In this document: piece after piece, positions 36,566-48,118 of the stretch
How positions within the stretch are numbered: position 1 is the stretch's first letter
Layout of the letters: each line of letters opens with the position of its first letter
Assembly (NCBI RefSeq): GCF_021869535.1
Contig: NW_026262712.1
Location: forward strand, 50,574,884-50,638,883
Origin: Mytilus californianus
Lineage: Eukaryota; Mollusca; Bivalvia; Mytilida; Mytilidae
Length of the DNA stretch: 64,000 nt
Direction of reading: 5' to 3'
The notes under the pieces: model-generated
The model's database searches: none
Told to the model about the DNA's origin: nothing
Seen by the model: only the letters and a program-made list of their open reading frames with translations
Translations under genes and position numbers: made by a program

Positions 36566-36787
36566 TTTTGATAAACTTGCATATTGACCTAAAGTAATAT
36601 TTGTTAACATCAACTATTATTATAGACTTACATGTAGTGCATTACGAAATCAATTTAAAATCAGTACTTTTAGTATATTATAACATTTTGCATATTGACT
36701 TAAAGTAATATTTGTTAACATTAACTATTCATCGACTTTGTGCATTACGAAATCAATTTAAAATCGGTACTTTAGTATATTAAAACA
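36566..36787. repeat. Tandem duplication, about 110-bp unit
   Basis: Two units sharing GCATATTGAC(C/T)TAAAGTAATA and GTGCATTACGAAATCAATTT. The second has a shorter middle. Confidence 0.85.
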
Positions 36788-37907
36788 TGTGTTACGGAGA
36801 GGACTTAAAAAGAAATAAACACTTGTTTATGATTTAAAAAGGAGATTGATGTATTCTTAGGGTACAAGATAAAGTATGGAAATGCATTAACCTTTACGTG
36901 GTAAGATCTCTTGTGAAAGTCTGTATAAGGCTCGCTTTGTTAGATGATGATCATTTCTGAATTAAATAAAGGCAACAGTAGTAAACCGGTGTTCAAAAGT
37001 CATAAATCGATTTAGAGAAAACAAATCCGGGTTACAAACCAAAATCGAGGGAAACACATTAACTATAAGAGGAAAACAAATGAACAACAGGAACACCGAA
37101 GTGCAACAAAAACAAACGCCAACACACATAGAAACACACTTATTGATAACAACTGCCATATTCCTGACTTGGTACCGGAAATTTTAAGAAAAAATGGTGG
37201 GTTGAACCTGGTTTCATGGCATGCCAAACCTCCCGCTTCATGACAATGTTTAAAAATATCGCTAAAACACTACGTGACAGTTCAATGCAAAGCACCGAGT
37301 AGTAATATGTTTTGATTTCAACAACATTCAGAACAAAGTTTAGCATTAAGAGGTCCGTAAATGAACTATTTAAGGTAAAACAATCTATATCTACTTTTTT
37401 ATCTTTTTCTTTATTGCTAATAGAAATTGTCTTCTGGTTCTCTTTTCAAACACTTTCAATTACTAGTACTAGATACCATATATGTATTGGCCGTTACAGA
37501 ATATGATGGTCTGAATGTGGTTTCAAGATAGAGAATATGGACAAAAAAATACAATAGAGAAAAGTGACAAAAATAAAGAATAGAGAAAATCACTAAAAAA
37601 AATAGAGATTATACATAAATGAAGACCTTCATCAAGACGCTCTGATATATGAGGTATAAATTACCTTTCGAATGGTCAATTGTTTTATCGATATAACCGT
37701 CCCCCTCAAATCGATCATTACTCATCACCGATTTTTATTACTGTTTATGAGTGAATTGCAAAATCCTTTGGTTGAGCAGGAATAACTTACAATCCGGAGC
37801 ACGCTATTCCAACCGAGGAGTTGATAGGGGATCGTATTGCTTAATTTTTAGTTTCTCTGTAAGTTTTTTTTTGTACTATTATAAGTCTTTTGTGTTTTTT
37901 CGCTATC
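36788..37907. other. Gene-free stretch with one family D copy
   Basis: Family D (minus) lies at 37,145-37,245. I recognise nothing else. Confidence 0.4.
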
Positions 37908-38016
37908 GTCCTGAATAAAAATAGAAACGAAATATTTGTTACTGGACGTTAAACAAAAAATCAATAAATCAACAAAAATGTAAAACTCGGGGTGATTTAG
38001 AGCTAGACACATTGAA

Positions 38017-38047
<31 letters not shown>

Positions 38048-38052
38048 CAAAC
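37908..38052 (+). repeat. SINE tail fragment and (TA)n
   Basis: CGTCCTGAATAAAAATAG and ATTTGTTACTGGACGTTAAAC, then TAAAACTCGGGGTGATTTAG, then a (TA)n tract (38,020-38,047). A near-identical SINE-tail block precedes the Penelope-like cluster at 58,785-58,925. Confidence 0.65.
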
Positions 38053-38346
38053 GTGATTTACGTTCTTGAGTGTCCTATATGTGGTCTCCAATATGTTGGT
38101 GAATCTATGCAGCCATTTCACAAACGCCTTAATGGCCACAGGAGTGACCTCACAAAACAACCATATATTCCTGTCAGCCAACACTTCAGGTTACCAGATC
38201 ACAATCTGAAAGATTTTGATCACATGAAGATCCTTGTGATCGAACAGGATTGTACATGGCAATATAGGCAAAGAGAGAATCGGGAGAAGTTTTGGATAAA
38301 AACACTGGGTGTCCTCCATCCAGATGGAATCAATAGAAAGAAATAA
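38053..38346 (+). pseudogene. Penelope-like element: GIY-YIG endonuclease fragment
   Basis: A 97-aa open frame that begins at a (TA)n tract and ends with its own stop. It matches the C-terminal endonuclease of Penelope-like elements: IYVLECPICGLQYVGES (GIY-YIG strand), KRLNGHRSD (helix with the conserved Arg/His), HFRLPDH, and ENREKFWIKTLGVLHPDGIN with the catalytic-helix Glu. The closest local relatives are residues 366-455 of the frame at 59,689-61,089 and the copy at 61,987-62,660, but it is clearly a different lineage. The RT portion is absent, so this is a 5'-truncated insertion. The initiating ATG is incidental. Confidence 0.8.
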
Positions 38347-38472
38347 TTAAATATACAGTCTAATGTTTATATTATGATATTCATGACTTTGGATTAAAAT
38401 CAATCGACCAAAACTTACCTGTATTATTATTGATCTATGTTTACACCTTATACATTATATATCATATAGATA

Positions 38473-38790
38473 TAAGAAGATGTGGTATGAGTGCCAATGA
38501 GACAACTCTCCATCCAAGTAAAAATTTATAAAAGTAAACCATTATAGGTCACAGTACGGTCTTCAACACGGATCCTTGGCTCACACCGAACAGTAAGCTA
38601 TAAAGGGCCCCAAAAAATTACTAGTGTAAAACCATTCAAACGGGAAAACCAACGGTCTAATCTATATAAAAAACGAGAAACGAGAAACACTTATGAACCA
38701 CATCAACAAACGACAACTACTGAACATCAGATTCCTGACTTAGGACAGGTGCAAACAAATGCAGCGGGTTTAAACGTTTTAATGGTACCA
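38473..38790 (+). repeat. Dispersed repeat family B, variant 2
   Basis: Collinear with 19,584-19,866 from GAGTGCCAATGAGACAACTC to GCAGCGGGTTTAAACG. Confidence 0.8.
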
Positions 38791-38868
38791 AACCTTCACC
38801 CTTTTTCTGAAACAATAGTGTAACATCACAACATAGAAAGACACACATTATTGTTAAAACTTTTAACA

Positions 38869-38896
38869 CTGAGGAAGGCCATTTGTTGAGCCGAAA
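38869..38896 (+). ncRNA. Hammerhead-like core motif
   Basis: CTGAGGA, a GGC...GCC hairpin, then GAAA, followed by TATTTG. Same layout as 7,802-7,828. Helix I was not found. Confidence 0.25.
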
Positions 38897-39529
38897 TATT
38901 TGCAATTATTGTATAATTTATATCATCTGTTCAGTTTTTCCATCTTTGTGCGATGATATTCAACACTTTTTAGTGTTTTGTTTTCCATCTATTTATCGGT
39001 ATTGTTACACAATCTTTTAGACTCATATAATTTTCCCTGTTTGTGTAGTATTGTCAATTTTGATGATCCAATACCTATTAGTTTACTGGTTGGTAGATTC
39101 TTATAGACTCTATATATATATATAGATAGATTTTTGTCTATTGTGGAAGATAGTATGTTGCTTAGTAGTTTTATAGTTATTTTTTTCGTTTGGTTGCTGC
39201 CTCATTGATTAATATCTCCTTTAATTCGTTGCAATTATGTTTACCAAAAACAACTACCGGTATGTATACTCCAAAGCAATCACCGTACAAAAACTATGAA
39301 ATTGAAAGTCATTGCATTTGACTATTTTTGTACTTGCAACTTCACAGTATATTTGAATTCTTTCAAATTCAAGGAAGTCACCTAACCTAAGAAATATTTT
39401 ATTGTTTTACTATATGTATACTGTTTGTATATTAAAGAAGTGATTTGAATAGGACCTTATCTATAGAAATTAAACACATAAAACAAATATTTGCTGCAAA
39501 GCTAATAAAATCGGATTTAAAATGTGTTA

Positions 39530-39660
39530 TAGATGTTTCAGTAGATCAAATCACTTCAAATTGTTTGCTTTTGGCTTGAGATTTAATTTAATTTTCAGCC
39601 CTATTTTTCGTTGTTATGAGACAGGTATTCAAGTGTATACCTTAGAAGTGGTAAGAAAGT
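39530..39660 (+). repeat. Left flank of segmental duplication, copy A
   Basis: Contains TTTCAGTAGATCAAATCA, TTTGCTTTTGGCTTGAG and TGTTATGAGACAGGTATTCAAG. Counterparts are 47,648-47,765 (copy B) and 57,800-57,846 (copy C). Confidence 0.7.
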
Positions 39661-40186
39661 ATATGGTGTATCAATTCATGACACAAAATCCCTTGTTATA
39701 TAAATAAGCATACATACAAAAAAACTAAAAGCAAAGGAACAATGCAGCGGAGGATATAATGTTTCGAACCGTCCGTTCGTCCGTTTGTCTGTCTGCCATT
39801 ACTTTGTCGCAATGAGAGCGCTTTCATTTTTGTCGGATTCTTTTCAAGATCAAATGAAGAAATCCACTCATCAAAACAACGAATGTGTTCGATAACCACA
39901 TAACGTGATAAGGGAACCATTCTTTCCGAGAGGGGGGTTTGTAAAAATATTCAATATTGATTCTTTTCGCTGGGATGCTCTCTTGATTTCTTATCAGAAC
40001 CTCTTCAAATTTGTATGATGGGTTCTCTTTCTAAAAACCTCGGCTATGTCCAATAACCAGAAACAAACTCTGAAATGAGAGACTATTTTGTTCATTGAAG
40101 GCTTTTGTCATTTAAGTATCACTGGCAAATTATGCTCGTATGTTTTGTTATGAAATCAATTTCACTTATTTGTATACTTCTTTTTC

Positions 40187-40188
40187 AG
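40187..40188 (+). promoter_or_regulatory. Candidate 3' splice site before the 315-aa gene
   Basis: TATACTTCTTTTTCAG ends 22 nt before the ATG, suggesting an untranslated upstream exon that I cannot locate. Confidence 0.5.
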
Positions 40189-40210
40189 ACGGTTACTAAA
40201 GAAAAAAAAC

Positions 40211-41158
40211 ATGGCGTCAACAAAAGAAATCGGTGATAACGCCCAATTAACCAATAGTGAGAATAAAGACAGCAAATCGGAAAAACAACAAAAAACCAAT
40301 GAGTCAGACGGAATTGTGCAGAATCAAAATACAAACGAAAATTTGAAAGTAGATGAAATAGAAAAATATTCAAATACACCCTCGGATGGAAAAACAATTC
40401 AAAAAGAGCCATCCATTATTATAGAAGTAAGGGTTCCGCAAAGTGCAAATGCTGAGTCAGAAAATAACAAAGAAACGTCAGGTTTGGTTCAAATAACTAA
40501 TGGGACCGAAACCGAGGAAGAAAAATCTGAACGAATACCGAAGACTGAAAAGCTTACAGACGAAAATGACATGGACGAATATGATCCAGATTTATATATA
40601 ACAGACGAAGAGAGAAAAGCATTCGAGTACATGTTAGATCAGCGGCGGGAGGAGATCGCGAAACAACGTGAAACTTTCAAGAACTGGGCTGAGTCCATAA
40701 CGAGGCGACGAATGTTTGCTTTAAGTCGACTTCGTAAAATAAAACAATGTCATAAGGAAAGAATGGTATTTTATGAACAAATGGAAAGTTATATAAAATC
40801 AGCTGATGATGTAATAAATTCAAATGATAGTACAGAACATAGTGAACAGACTTCTTGCGATTTTGTAAAAGAATCAAATAATCAAACGTTTGAAGATTTA
40901 GTGAGAGAAAATACCGGATTTGTTCTGAAAAGTGACACAAAAGGAAACGAATTCAATCAAAGTAAAAACAGTGACAATTCCGACAACGAAAATATAGAAA
41001 CGAATTCAAAACGTAAACAAAAAAATTCTGCAAGTGAGGATAATGTAGAAGACGTTATTTTGAAAACAAACGGTAACGCTGATGACGATTGTAAGCGTAA
41101 TATATCAAACAATAATGAGAGTACTCCCACCATAGTACCTGTTACTGTCCAGTCCTAA
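40211..41158 (+). CDS. Acidic, low-complexity 315-aa protein, unrecognised
   Basis: Intact frame, much longer than any other host-type frame around it, with a likely splice acceptor 22 nt upstream and an AATAAA 55 nt after the stop. Residues 1-120 and 204-315 are hydrophilic and rich in N, S, E, K and D, and are probably disordered. The middle (about 124-203) begins DEYDPDLYITDEERK and continues as a highly charged helix with the basic patch SITRRRMFALSRLRKIKQ, then ERMVFYEQMESYIKSADDV. There is no signal peptide or membrane span, and I recognise no domain. A decayed copy of only the helical part survives at 47,950-48,118, next to a second C1q gene, so the gene was duplicated as a unit with C1q. 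The helical core is the segment still recognisable there. The function is unknown. Confidence 0.75.
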   Translation: MASTKEIGDNAQLTNSENKDSKSEKQQKTNESDGIVQNQNTNENLKVDEIEKYSNTPSDGKTIQKEPSIIIEVRVPQSANAESENNKETSGLVQITNGTETEEEKSERIPKTEKLTDENDMDEYDPDLYITDEERKAFEYMLDQRREEIAKQRETFKNWAESITRRRMFALSRLRKIKQCHKERMVFYEQMESYIKSADDVINSNDSTEHSEQTSCDFVKESNNQTFEDLVRENTGFVLKSDTKGNEFNQSKNSDNSDNENIETNSKRKQKNSASEDNVEDVILKTNGNADDDCKRNISNNNESTPTIVPVTVQS

Positions 41159-41213
41159 TTATCATATCTCGCTCATCCTAATGTATGAAAGGTGCTTGTG
41201 TTTTAAAACATTA

Positions 41214-41219
41214 AATAAA
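41214..41219 (+). terminator. Polyadenylation signal AATAAA
   Basis: Follows the 315-aa gene by 55 nt, with a T-rich tract right after it. Confidence 0.55.
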
Positions 41220-42336
41220 TATATTTTTTTTTGTTATCAGTTCTGTTGTTTCTGTAGATGACATGATCTTTCTGGTTAAACAGACCTTTTTTTCATGTCA
41301 TATTTGTCATAAAATTATGTCAACCTTATCTAAGGTCATTTGTAAAACTGAAAAAAGAGAATATGGTGAGTTCATGACATAAAAATTCTCTGGAAAAAAT
41401 GGAAAACAATAGAGCAACGCTATTTTTTGCTTTCATTTAAGATTCAGGGAATAGATTAAGATTTGAACGAATAAGTTGTTTGTAGTGATTCTCTTATATG
41501 AGGGAAGGATTGGATTTCAGAATCAAGACTTAGTGCAGATATTTGACTGATCTGATTCAATCTGGCGTTTGAATGCATCTGGTTTGTCTTGGAATTACAA
41601 AATTCCCTTCCCCATTGGGCCACCTTTATTTTGATTTTAAAGTGCCCGTCGTTTCCTCTTGATATTCCTTTCACTTTACGGGCCCTGGATTTGGGATATT
41701 CCATTCCCCTAGCGGTATTTAGATTTTTTTAGATGCTATTACCATATTCGTTTCAGTTATATTCTAGTTGAAACTATAGACAAGGCAGTATACTTATCTA
41801 TAAAGATGCGAAAACGTCAATCAGACAGCTACAAAACAACGTAGTTGAAGATTAACCTACAGGTCATCCTAAAATTGTCTTTATTTTAACAGTGAGCAAG
41901 GTGTATTACTATACTAGTAGTGCAAAACATTGCCCTCCATAACGTAATTGAAAAACAACATTTCATCTATGATGTGAACACTAAATCATAATCTCACTTG
42001 AAACCCTCATATAGATTTGGTTAACATCGCTAGAACGATTCGAAAGACAAGGATGAAACTGAACAGAACACTCATGCACATATATTAAGAGAAGGAAAAA
42101 TATCACATTACCGTATATATTTTTCGCAAGTTTTGGACTTTATACATGTGGAATAATTTTTCAAGTCGAAAAATATATGTTCTAGTCATCAACGTAGTTA
42201 TTCTTACAATGTATGTTATCTACATATTATTGTAACTTGTTACAATACAGTAAACTTTCCTTCCTAAAGTGAGAAAAAAAAATGTATCATAGGACTGACA
42301 CCTTAGCTTCATTCATAGAAAAGTTCAGGGTTCTTG
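41220..42336. other. Intergenic, copy A
   Basis: No gene. The 82-aa minus-strand frame near 41.5-41.7 kb has no recognisable content. Parts align loosely with 48,270-48,400 of copy B. Confidence 0.4.
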
Positions 42337-42753
42337 AATAAAAAAAACACATGAATGAACTTCTTACACCGCCGTGGACATTATGTAAATAATTATCTCC
42401 ATAATTATTACTTTTTTTGTATCCAAACATGATCACCCTTGTTGACAGTACAAAGTACATTTTTGTTGTCCCAAAATTACCAGCTCCAGATCATAAAACC
42501 ATTAACTGCTTTCCTTTAACAATGTTATCGACTCTCAATTCGGTTTCTACATTTTTCGAACTGTATGTCTGAATGATCCAGGAAACCAAATAAACTCCTG
42601 AGATTTGAGCAATGAAAATGCCGTCCCCTGTGTTAAAGTTATTTCCTTCGTCAATAAATTGTGTGTCGAATTTCTCAATAGAGTTGATTTGAAGTTGTCG
42701 GATTCCACTTAGCTCAACATAAAAGACAGGACGTTTCTTCTCTGTTTGAATTT
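42337..42753 (-). pseudogene. C1q-domain exon 2, pseudogene (copy A)
   Basis: Minus-strand exon starting after TTTTTCAG at 42,754-42,757. It encodes a C1q (gC1q jelly-roll) domain closely matching the intact exon at 48,929-49,356: FYVELSGIRQLQINSI, FDTQFIDEGNNFNTGDG, IFIAQISGVYLVSW. It is broken. The codon that is GGA in the intact gene is TGA here (42,491-42,493), and a frameshift and further stops follow, around the codons matching HVWIQTDNHYTDN. The distal coding sequence can still be traced to about 42,337 (GGVRSSFM-like). Its partner exon 1, at 44,446-44,622, is also broken. Confidence 0.85.
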
Positions 42754-44445
42754 CTGAAAAATACATACATTTAAAATATAGCTAAAAGATTCTTACATTG
42801 AAAATAAATCGGTTATTAAACATAATAATACGAATTGACTATGTACATTATGATGATATTGCTCCAAATCAAATAGCCAGGACTGGCTTCTTGTTTTAAT
42901 GATTTAAAGTCCGTAGATTCCTTGGAAGTTTGAAAATTCTGCACAACAAAATTATTGAAAGCAATATGATAGCACCCCTTCGAATACAACTATCCATTGG
43001 CGACCAAAGGACGTGGGTGTAAGGATAACGTACAGCCTTCAACAATGAAAAATGTCGTATATAATAAGTAAAAAAGGTCCCTGCATAGAAAAAAAAATGA
43101 GGACCAATTCAAACGATAAAACCAACGGCCTGATTTATGCTAAACATCTCATTTTCTTTTTTTAATTCTAATCGTCAAAAGTTAAAATCTTGAGATGCAG
43201 TAGTTCATGTATACTCAGGACTAATAAAAATTAAAACATTGCAAAATTTTAGTCGAGGGGGCAATAAAAAACGGAAAGTTAGGTATTTATGTCCCTAAGC
43301 AACTCTCTTTATTATTTTTTTTTTTAATTTTTGTATGTCAACGAAAAGAATTTCTGTGTAGTCAAGAAATGCATGGATTCAACAAGATATTAATATGGTA
43401 TTGAAAGTGGTTGTAGAAAAGGCGGACTGAAACTGGAAAATAAAGTGTACGCAGGACTGTCAATGAAATTGAAATACTTAAGATACCAGTAGAAAACAGC
43501 GAATTCGAATCAGTGAACTGCCAATAGACAACAAAGGGCTATATTGCGTTAAGGGAACTGTCAATAAAATACATGATGAGCGGACTTTCAATGGTAGACA
43601 GCGGATAGGCAACTATGAGTTAAAGCAAAATAGGCGGAGTGTCAATGCAAAACAGAGAGGCGACAGATAGACAATTCATACAACGACTCATAAGACTGAA
43701 GAAGAGTATCAATAGGATGTCAAAGATAGGCGGAAGATACTAAAGGACATTCAAAAAAAAAAAATTTCGGAAAAGAAAAACCATAGCAAAATATATAAAA
43801 CGTACGAAAAGACAGACAACAGTCTATAAAACACTACATGGTTAAAGAAAACTAAAGACTTAGAAACACGAACCGTACATAAAACTCGGGGTTGATTTTC
43901 GATGCTTCGGAATGATCACCAGATACCGCTCCACATATGTAAAAAAATAAGACTGTCGGCAAAAAACGTAGAGTTAAAGGACTGTCAAACAATATTATAT
44001 AATAAGCTAACCGTAAAAAAATTTATTTTAAATTGAAAACAAAAAGAGTACAAACAGTAAACCAAAACCAATAAAAAAAAGCTTTGTCCCGTAAGCGAAC
44101 AACAGGTCTCCTCAAAACCTGTTATCGCCTCTCTTAAATGATTTCAAATTTAGGGCCAAAGACGAATATTAACACTTCGCATTTCAAATGTCGGATCCTA
44201 CAGCTAAGCAGGAAAATGTAGGTAACTCGTAAGCATTTGTACATAGGGAAAGAAAAAATACAAACATATATAGGATTCCATTACAGCAAGCAAAAAGTAT
44301 AATATTATAATAAACTTTGAGGGGAAGAAAATAATTGCAAAACACAAAAAAATAATAATGTTCAAGTGTGTCTTTTAGTGATTAAATGTTGTTAGGTTGC
44401 TGCTTCATTGAAGTATATCCCTTTATTCATAAAACCTTTACTTAC
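42754..44445 (-). other. Intron of the C1q pseudogene
   Basis: Lies between the acceptor at 42,754 and the donor GTAAGT at 44,440-44,445. It includes a tandem block at about 43,420-43,720 (GGCGGACTGTCAATG-type units of roughly 50 bp) and an inverted family A piece at 43,770-43,960. The matching intron of copy B holds the same block types. Confidence 0.65.
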
Positions 44446-44622
44446 TAGTTTGAAGATTATTCAGTACGTCGCTCATATTATTTATCCATGCATAAAACCA
44501 ATAATTCGAAGGACCTTTTTAATGAATCTGTTCTATTTTCAATTGTTCCATTGCTAATTGATTTAGTTCTAACTTAGTTAGAATAAAATAACTCCAATAT
44601 AAAGTAAAATCTAAAAACTCAT
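44446..44622 (-). pseudogene. C1q exon 1 (signal peptide, coiled coil), pseudogene
   Basis: Aligns along its length with the intact exon 1 at 54,997-55,168, including the GGAAAATGAGT start context and the CTTCAAACTA / GTAAGT donor. Codon 4 is TAG, and more stops occur before the end because of small indels. The splice donor itself is intact. Confidence 0.8.
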
Positions 44623-45247
44623 TTTCCTATTTCGCTGAATGATTCTACTTATTTGTCAAGGATACCTTGTAGTTATTTGGGTGTGTTTTGTATAACAATT
44701 TACTTATATGTAATATAAGTATTGTTTATAGAAACAGCCATCCTGCTTACACTTAGTAATTAATATTATGATACAGATGCTTTCTGAATACATTTAATTA
44801 AAATATACACCCCACTTGTTACAACTTGAGGTTAATTTCTCTGCAGCTGGTATTTGACAGTTTGAAGTTACAACTGCAATTTCTCACAGGAGGCACGCAA
44901 TTAGTTTCTTTATCAGATACATGTCTATACGATCACTGTTGATGAGGAAAAGCAGGATATGATACCAGATCTTATAAAAATTCATTTCACAACAATTAGT
45001 TTTATTATCTGAAGGCCAGGGACATTAGTCTTCACACCACTCACGTACACTAACTGTGAATAAAGCCATATGTATGTTTCTTGTTTCATATCAGTCAGAC
45101 TAGTTAATTTAGTTTTTCAGTGTTATTATTTAACTTGATTAATTAACTTGACATAAACAACTTCTTTTTTTTTACTTTTATTATTGTCACAATGTGGCTT
45201 CATTAGTTGGACTCTTACATGTACCAACATTATATAAATAACACATA
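44623..45247. other. Upstream flank of the C1q pseudogene
   Basis: Degraded TATA-like GTTTTGTATAAC lies about 65 nt upstream of the ATG, at the position of the TATA box in copy B. No other gene. Confidence 0.4.
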
Positions 45248-45361
45248 GCTGAGAGGGTGATTGAGCAGATTGTTACCCCGAGAAAACATTGTCAACTGAG
45301 GCGAAGCCAAGGTTGACAATGTCTTTTCGAGGGGTAACAAACTGCTCTATCACCCTCTCAG
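45248..45361. mobile_element. Foldback element
   Basis: Arms of about 50 bp: TGAGAGGGTGATTGAGCAG...GTTACCCC...ACATTGTCAAC, with the reverse complement on the right and a small loop (TGAGGCGAAGCCAAG). Confidence 0.85.
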
Positions 45362-45455
45362 ATATGTGTTTTTAATTTATTATACTGAATGTTCTGTTAT
45401 TACAAATTTTAAATTCAAAGTAATAAACTATGACGTCTTGTACATAACAACCATC

Positions 45456-45601
45456 CGTATTTAATAAAGCGCACACTTGATCAAGCGTCTCCGTGAAGGG
45501 TAATAGAGTATTTGCCATAGGATAGAGTCGTATTTAATAAAGCGCACATCTGATCAAGCGTCTCCGTGAAGGGTAATAGAGTATTTACCATAGAATAGAG
45601 T
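45456..45601. repeat. 73-bp tandem duplication
   Basis: Two nearly identical units beginning CGTATTTAATAAAGCGCACA and containing GATCAAGCGTCTCCGTGAAG. Confidence 0.9.
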
Positions 45602-46632
45602 AAATTGTCTCCCTCGTATTAACCAATCAAAATCTGGCATTTTGACATGAAGTATAATAAATTTTTAATGTTTAACTCTTTGAATATTAATTTGTTTTAT
45701 TTTCACATTTGGATGTTTAATTAACCCAGTTTTAAATGTTTGCAAACTTAATTGTGTAGTACATGTTAACACTAAATGGATAAATTAAAAGGGAAACTAA
45801 CAATATAGACTCTTTTTCACTTGTCAAGCCAGATTGAAGATTTATGAAAGCTAATTGTTAACAGATGTAGAGGGGAGGAGTAGATAACATTGTGGCCAAA
45901 TAGTAAAAATGTGAGAGACAAAACTACAGGTGAATAAATATACAAAATCTAGCATGTATATTATGCCATAGAACATACAATTACCGCAATGTAAGAAATA
46001 ACCATAACGCAATTCACACTACAATATAAGGAGAATGGAATTGGATGAAATTGAATAAGTCGAATCAAGTATTTCTTCATATTTATCCAACGACGATAAT
46101 GAGTCCTGATCAAATCAATATCTCCGTGTAAAGCAAATCAGTGAACTCCCAATAAATAGTAGCGAAAAGCTCTGTTCTGAAAATTGTCTATTGACTGACA
46201 TGCTCTGTATGGCGATACATTAGACGAATAATCAAGTAAAGGAACAATACAAGAGTTAAACATTTTTCCATATCAGTTATATCCGAAGTTTTTGGTATTG
46301 TAAATTTTTGCATTTCTATTTCCCAATACGCGTTCCCAACTTTTCAGAAGGATATATGAGTTAAACAAAAACTGCCGTTGTAGCTAAATCCAACACTCAT
46401 GTAGTACTTGTACTGGTTAACTACTGTGGATTGCTTTTTTTTGGCAGGGTTTACATTTCGCGATTTCAAGTGACAAGATGGTTAGTTTTATTTTTGCGAT
46501 TTTCTTGTCACTGATTGTGACTTTCGTTTTCATAGTGATTAAGATTATAACAGAATGTTGACTGCTGTACCCCAATTTGTGATATTTTGACCTATTATCT
46601 CTGTTACTTTTCTCACACATTGTTGTCTATAT
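45602..46632. other. Intergenic, copy A right part
   Basis: No gene. From about 45,830 to 46,520 it aligns with 55,705-56,290 of copy B, for example at TTGTCTATTGACTGA, AGACGAATAATCAA and TTCGCGATTT(C/T)AAGTGACAA. This supports a tandem duplication that includes intergenic DNA. Confidence 0.6.
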
Positions 46633-47125
46633 AATTGAATGCGACTGTCATACAAGTGAGAGGTTTAGCTAGCTATGAAGTCAGGTTTAAACCACCATTT
46701 TCTACATACGGAAATGCCTGTACCAAGTGCGGAACATGACAGTTGTTTTCCATTCGTTTGATATGTTTGAGCTTTTGATTTTACTATTTGTTAAGGGACT
46801 TTCCGTTTTGAACATTCCTTGGAGTTTGGTTTTTTTGTTATTTTACTTTTTCCCATGGCGATTTTTTATCGCACGGCAGCATGTTCGAGTTGAATTGTTA
46901 CTCTCAAAGTATGCAAACAACCATAATAAAAGGATTTTCAGGCCGAGCTTGTCAGTTTTCACGACAATGATATATTTTTCTGTTCCCATAACCCGCTTAT
47001 TTGGTCCTCATTGCTCTTCATCTTCGTACTTTATTTGGCCATTTAAACTTTTTTTATTGGAGTGCATCTGGTGAGTTTTTAAGAAGAAACTCGCGTCTTG
47101 CGTTACTTTTAAGCCTAGGAAGTAT
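46633..47125 (+). repeat. Dispersed repeats D and F
   Basis: Family D (46,633-46,880) with GGTTTAAACCACCATTTTC and CATGACAGTTGTTTTCCATT, then family F (about 46,985-47,125) with CTCATTGCTCTTCATCTTCG and GAAACTCGCGTCTTGCGTTA. The 115-aa frame here is a repeat artefact. Confidence 0.65.
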
Positions 47126-47559
47126 GATGAGCTATAGTTAATAGGCCAAATGCTTTATAGTTAATGCGTGTGAACTATTATGGATAAAGTTACGTATTTT
47201 CTTATTTTTAATTCGTTCATCGACTTTTTTCTGTATGTTTTCAAACAATTTTGCGATTTTTATAAATGCTTCAAGGCAGTGCTGTTCTAAAGAAGACTTC
47301 TGTGAAATTCTTTGTCAGAAATGATCATTTTGGAAATGGGCGATAATATATGGATTTTTTCATCGGATGAATCTTATGGAGTATATCAGCGTCTCGAGTT
47401 TTAATCAAAACCGACATGATCGTAATACTACGGTACAGTTATTTAATTTTACGAACAAAATAATAATAATAAATAGTTTTACAGGTCATTATAGCTTTAA
47501 GAAAGGCATACACATATACATACATAAACAGCCAGCAAATTTATAAGGCGTCTGAAAAT

Positions 47560-47648
47560 CTAAAGACTTAGCAACACGAACTCCACCAAAAACTTGGGAT
47601 GATCTCAGGTGCTCCGGAAGGGTAAGCAGATCCTGCTACACATTTGGA
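47560..47648 (-). repeat. Family A tail, inverted short copy
   Basis: GGATGATCTCAGGTGCTCCGG and GGTAAGCAGATCCTGCTACA in reverse orientation. It abuts the left flank of duplication copy B. Confidence 0.7.
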
Positions 47649-47765
47649 TGTTTTGGTAGAACAACTCATTCCAACTTGTTTGCATTTGGTTTGAGACTTT
47701 AAATTAATCTTATTTTCAATTCTTTTTTGTACTGTTATGAAACAGTTATTAAAGTGTATACACAT
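47648..47765 (+). repeat. Left flank of segmental duplication, copy B
   Basis: Aligns with 39,530-39,660 through TTTGGTAGAACAACTCATTC, TTTGCATTTGGTTTGAG and TACTGTTATGAAACAGTTAT. Confidence 0.65.
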
Positions 47766-47949
47766 ATATACACAAGTGTTCCTTGTTGTTCATCATCTCA
47801 GCGTCACAGTAAAGTTCACATGATGGAGTGGACCAACAACGACAAAGGAAATTCTGAAGCAATATCGAAGAGTAAATATTTTAAAGGAAAAAAAAAGCCA
47901 TCGATGAGGGTGATCCACATTCATATATGTAATATCATTGTTTTTTAAA

Positions 47950-48118
47950 GTATATCTTAGATCAACGTCGAAAGAAGATAACGAAAAAATGAGGACACTG
48001 ATACTGTAAAGAGGCGGTGATTTTTGCTTTGAGTCGACAATGTTATATGAATAAACCTCATTAGAAAAAAATGGTATTTTATGAAAATTTTATAAAATCA
48101 GCTGACGATGTTTATAAA
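47950..48118 (+). pseudogene. Fragment of the 315-aa protein gene (copy B)
   Basis: Aligns with 40,628-40,815: TTAGATCAACGTCGAAAGAAGAT, GCTTTGAGTCGAC, AAATGGTATTTTATGAA and AAAATCAGCTGACGATG. This corresponds to residues about 141-201 of the intact protein. It contains stops and frame changes, and the rest of the gene is missing. Confidence 0.75.

Noticed and set aside
46727-47074. 115-aa open frame
   Set aside because: Spans repeat families D and F, whose other copies do not preserve the frame.
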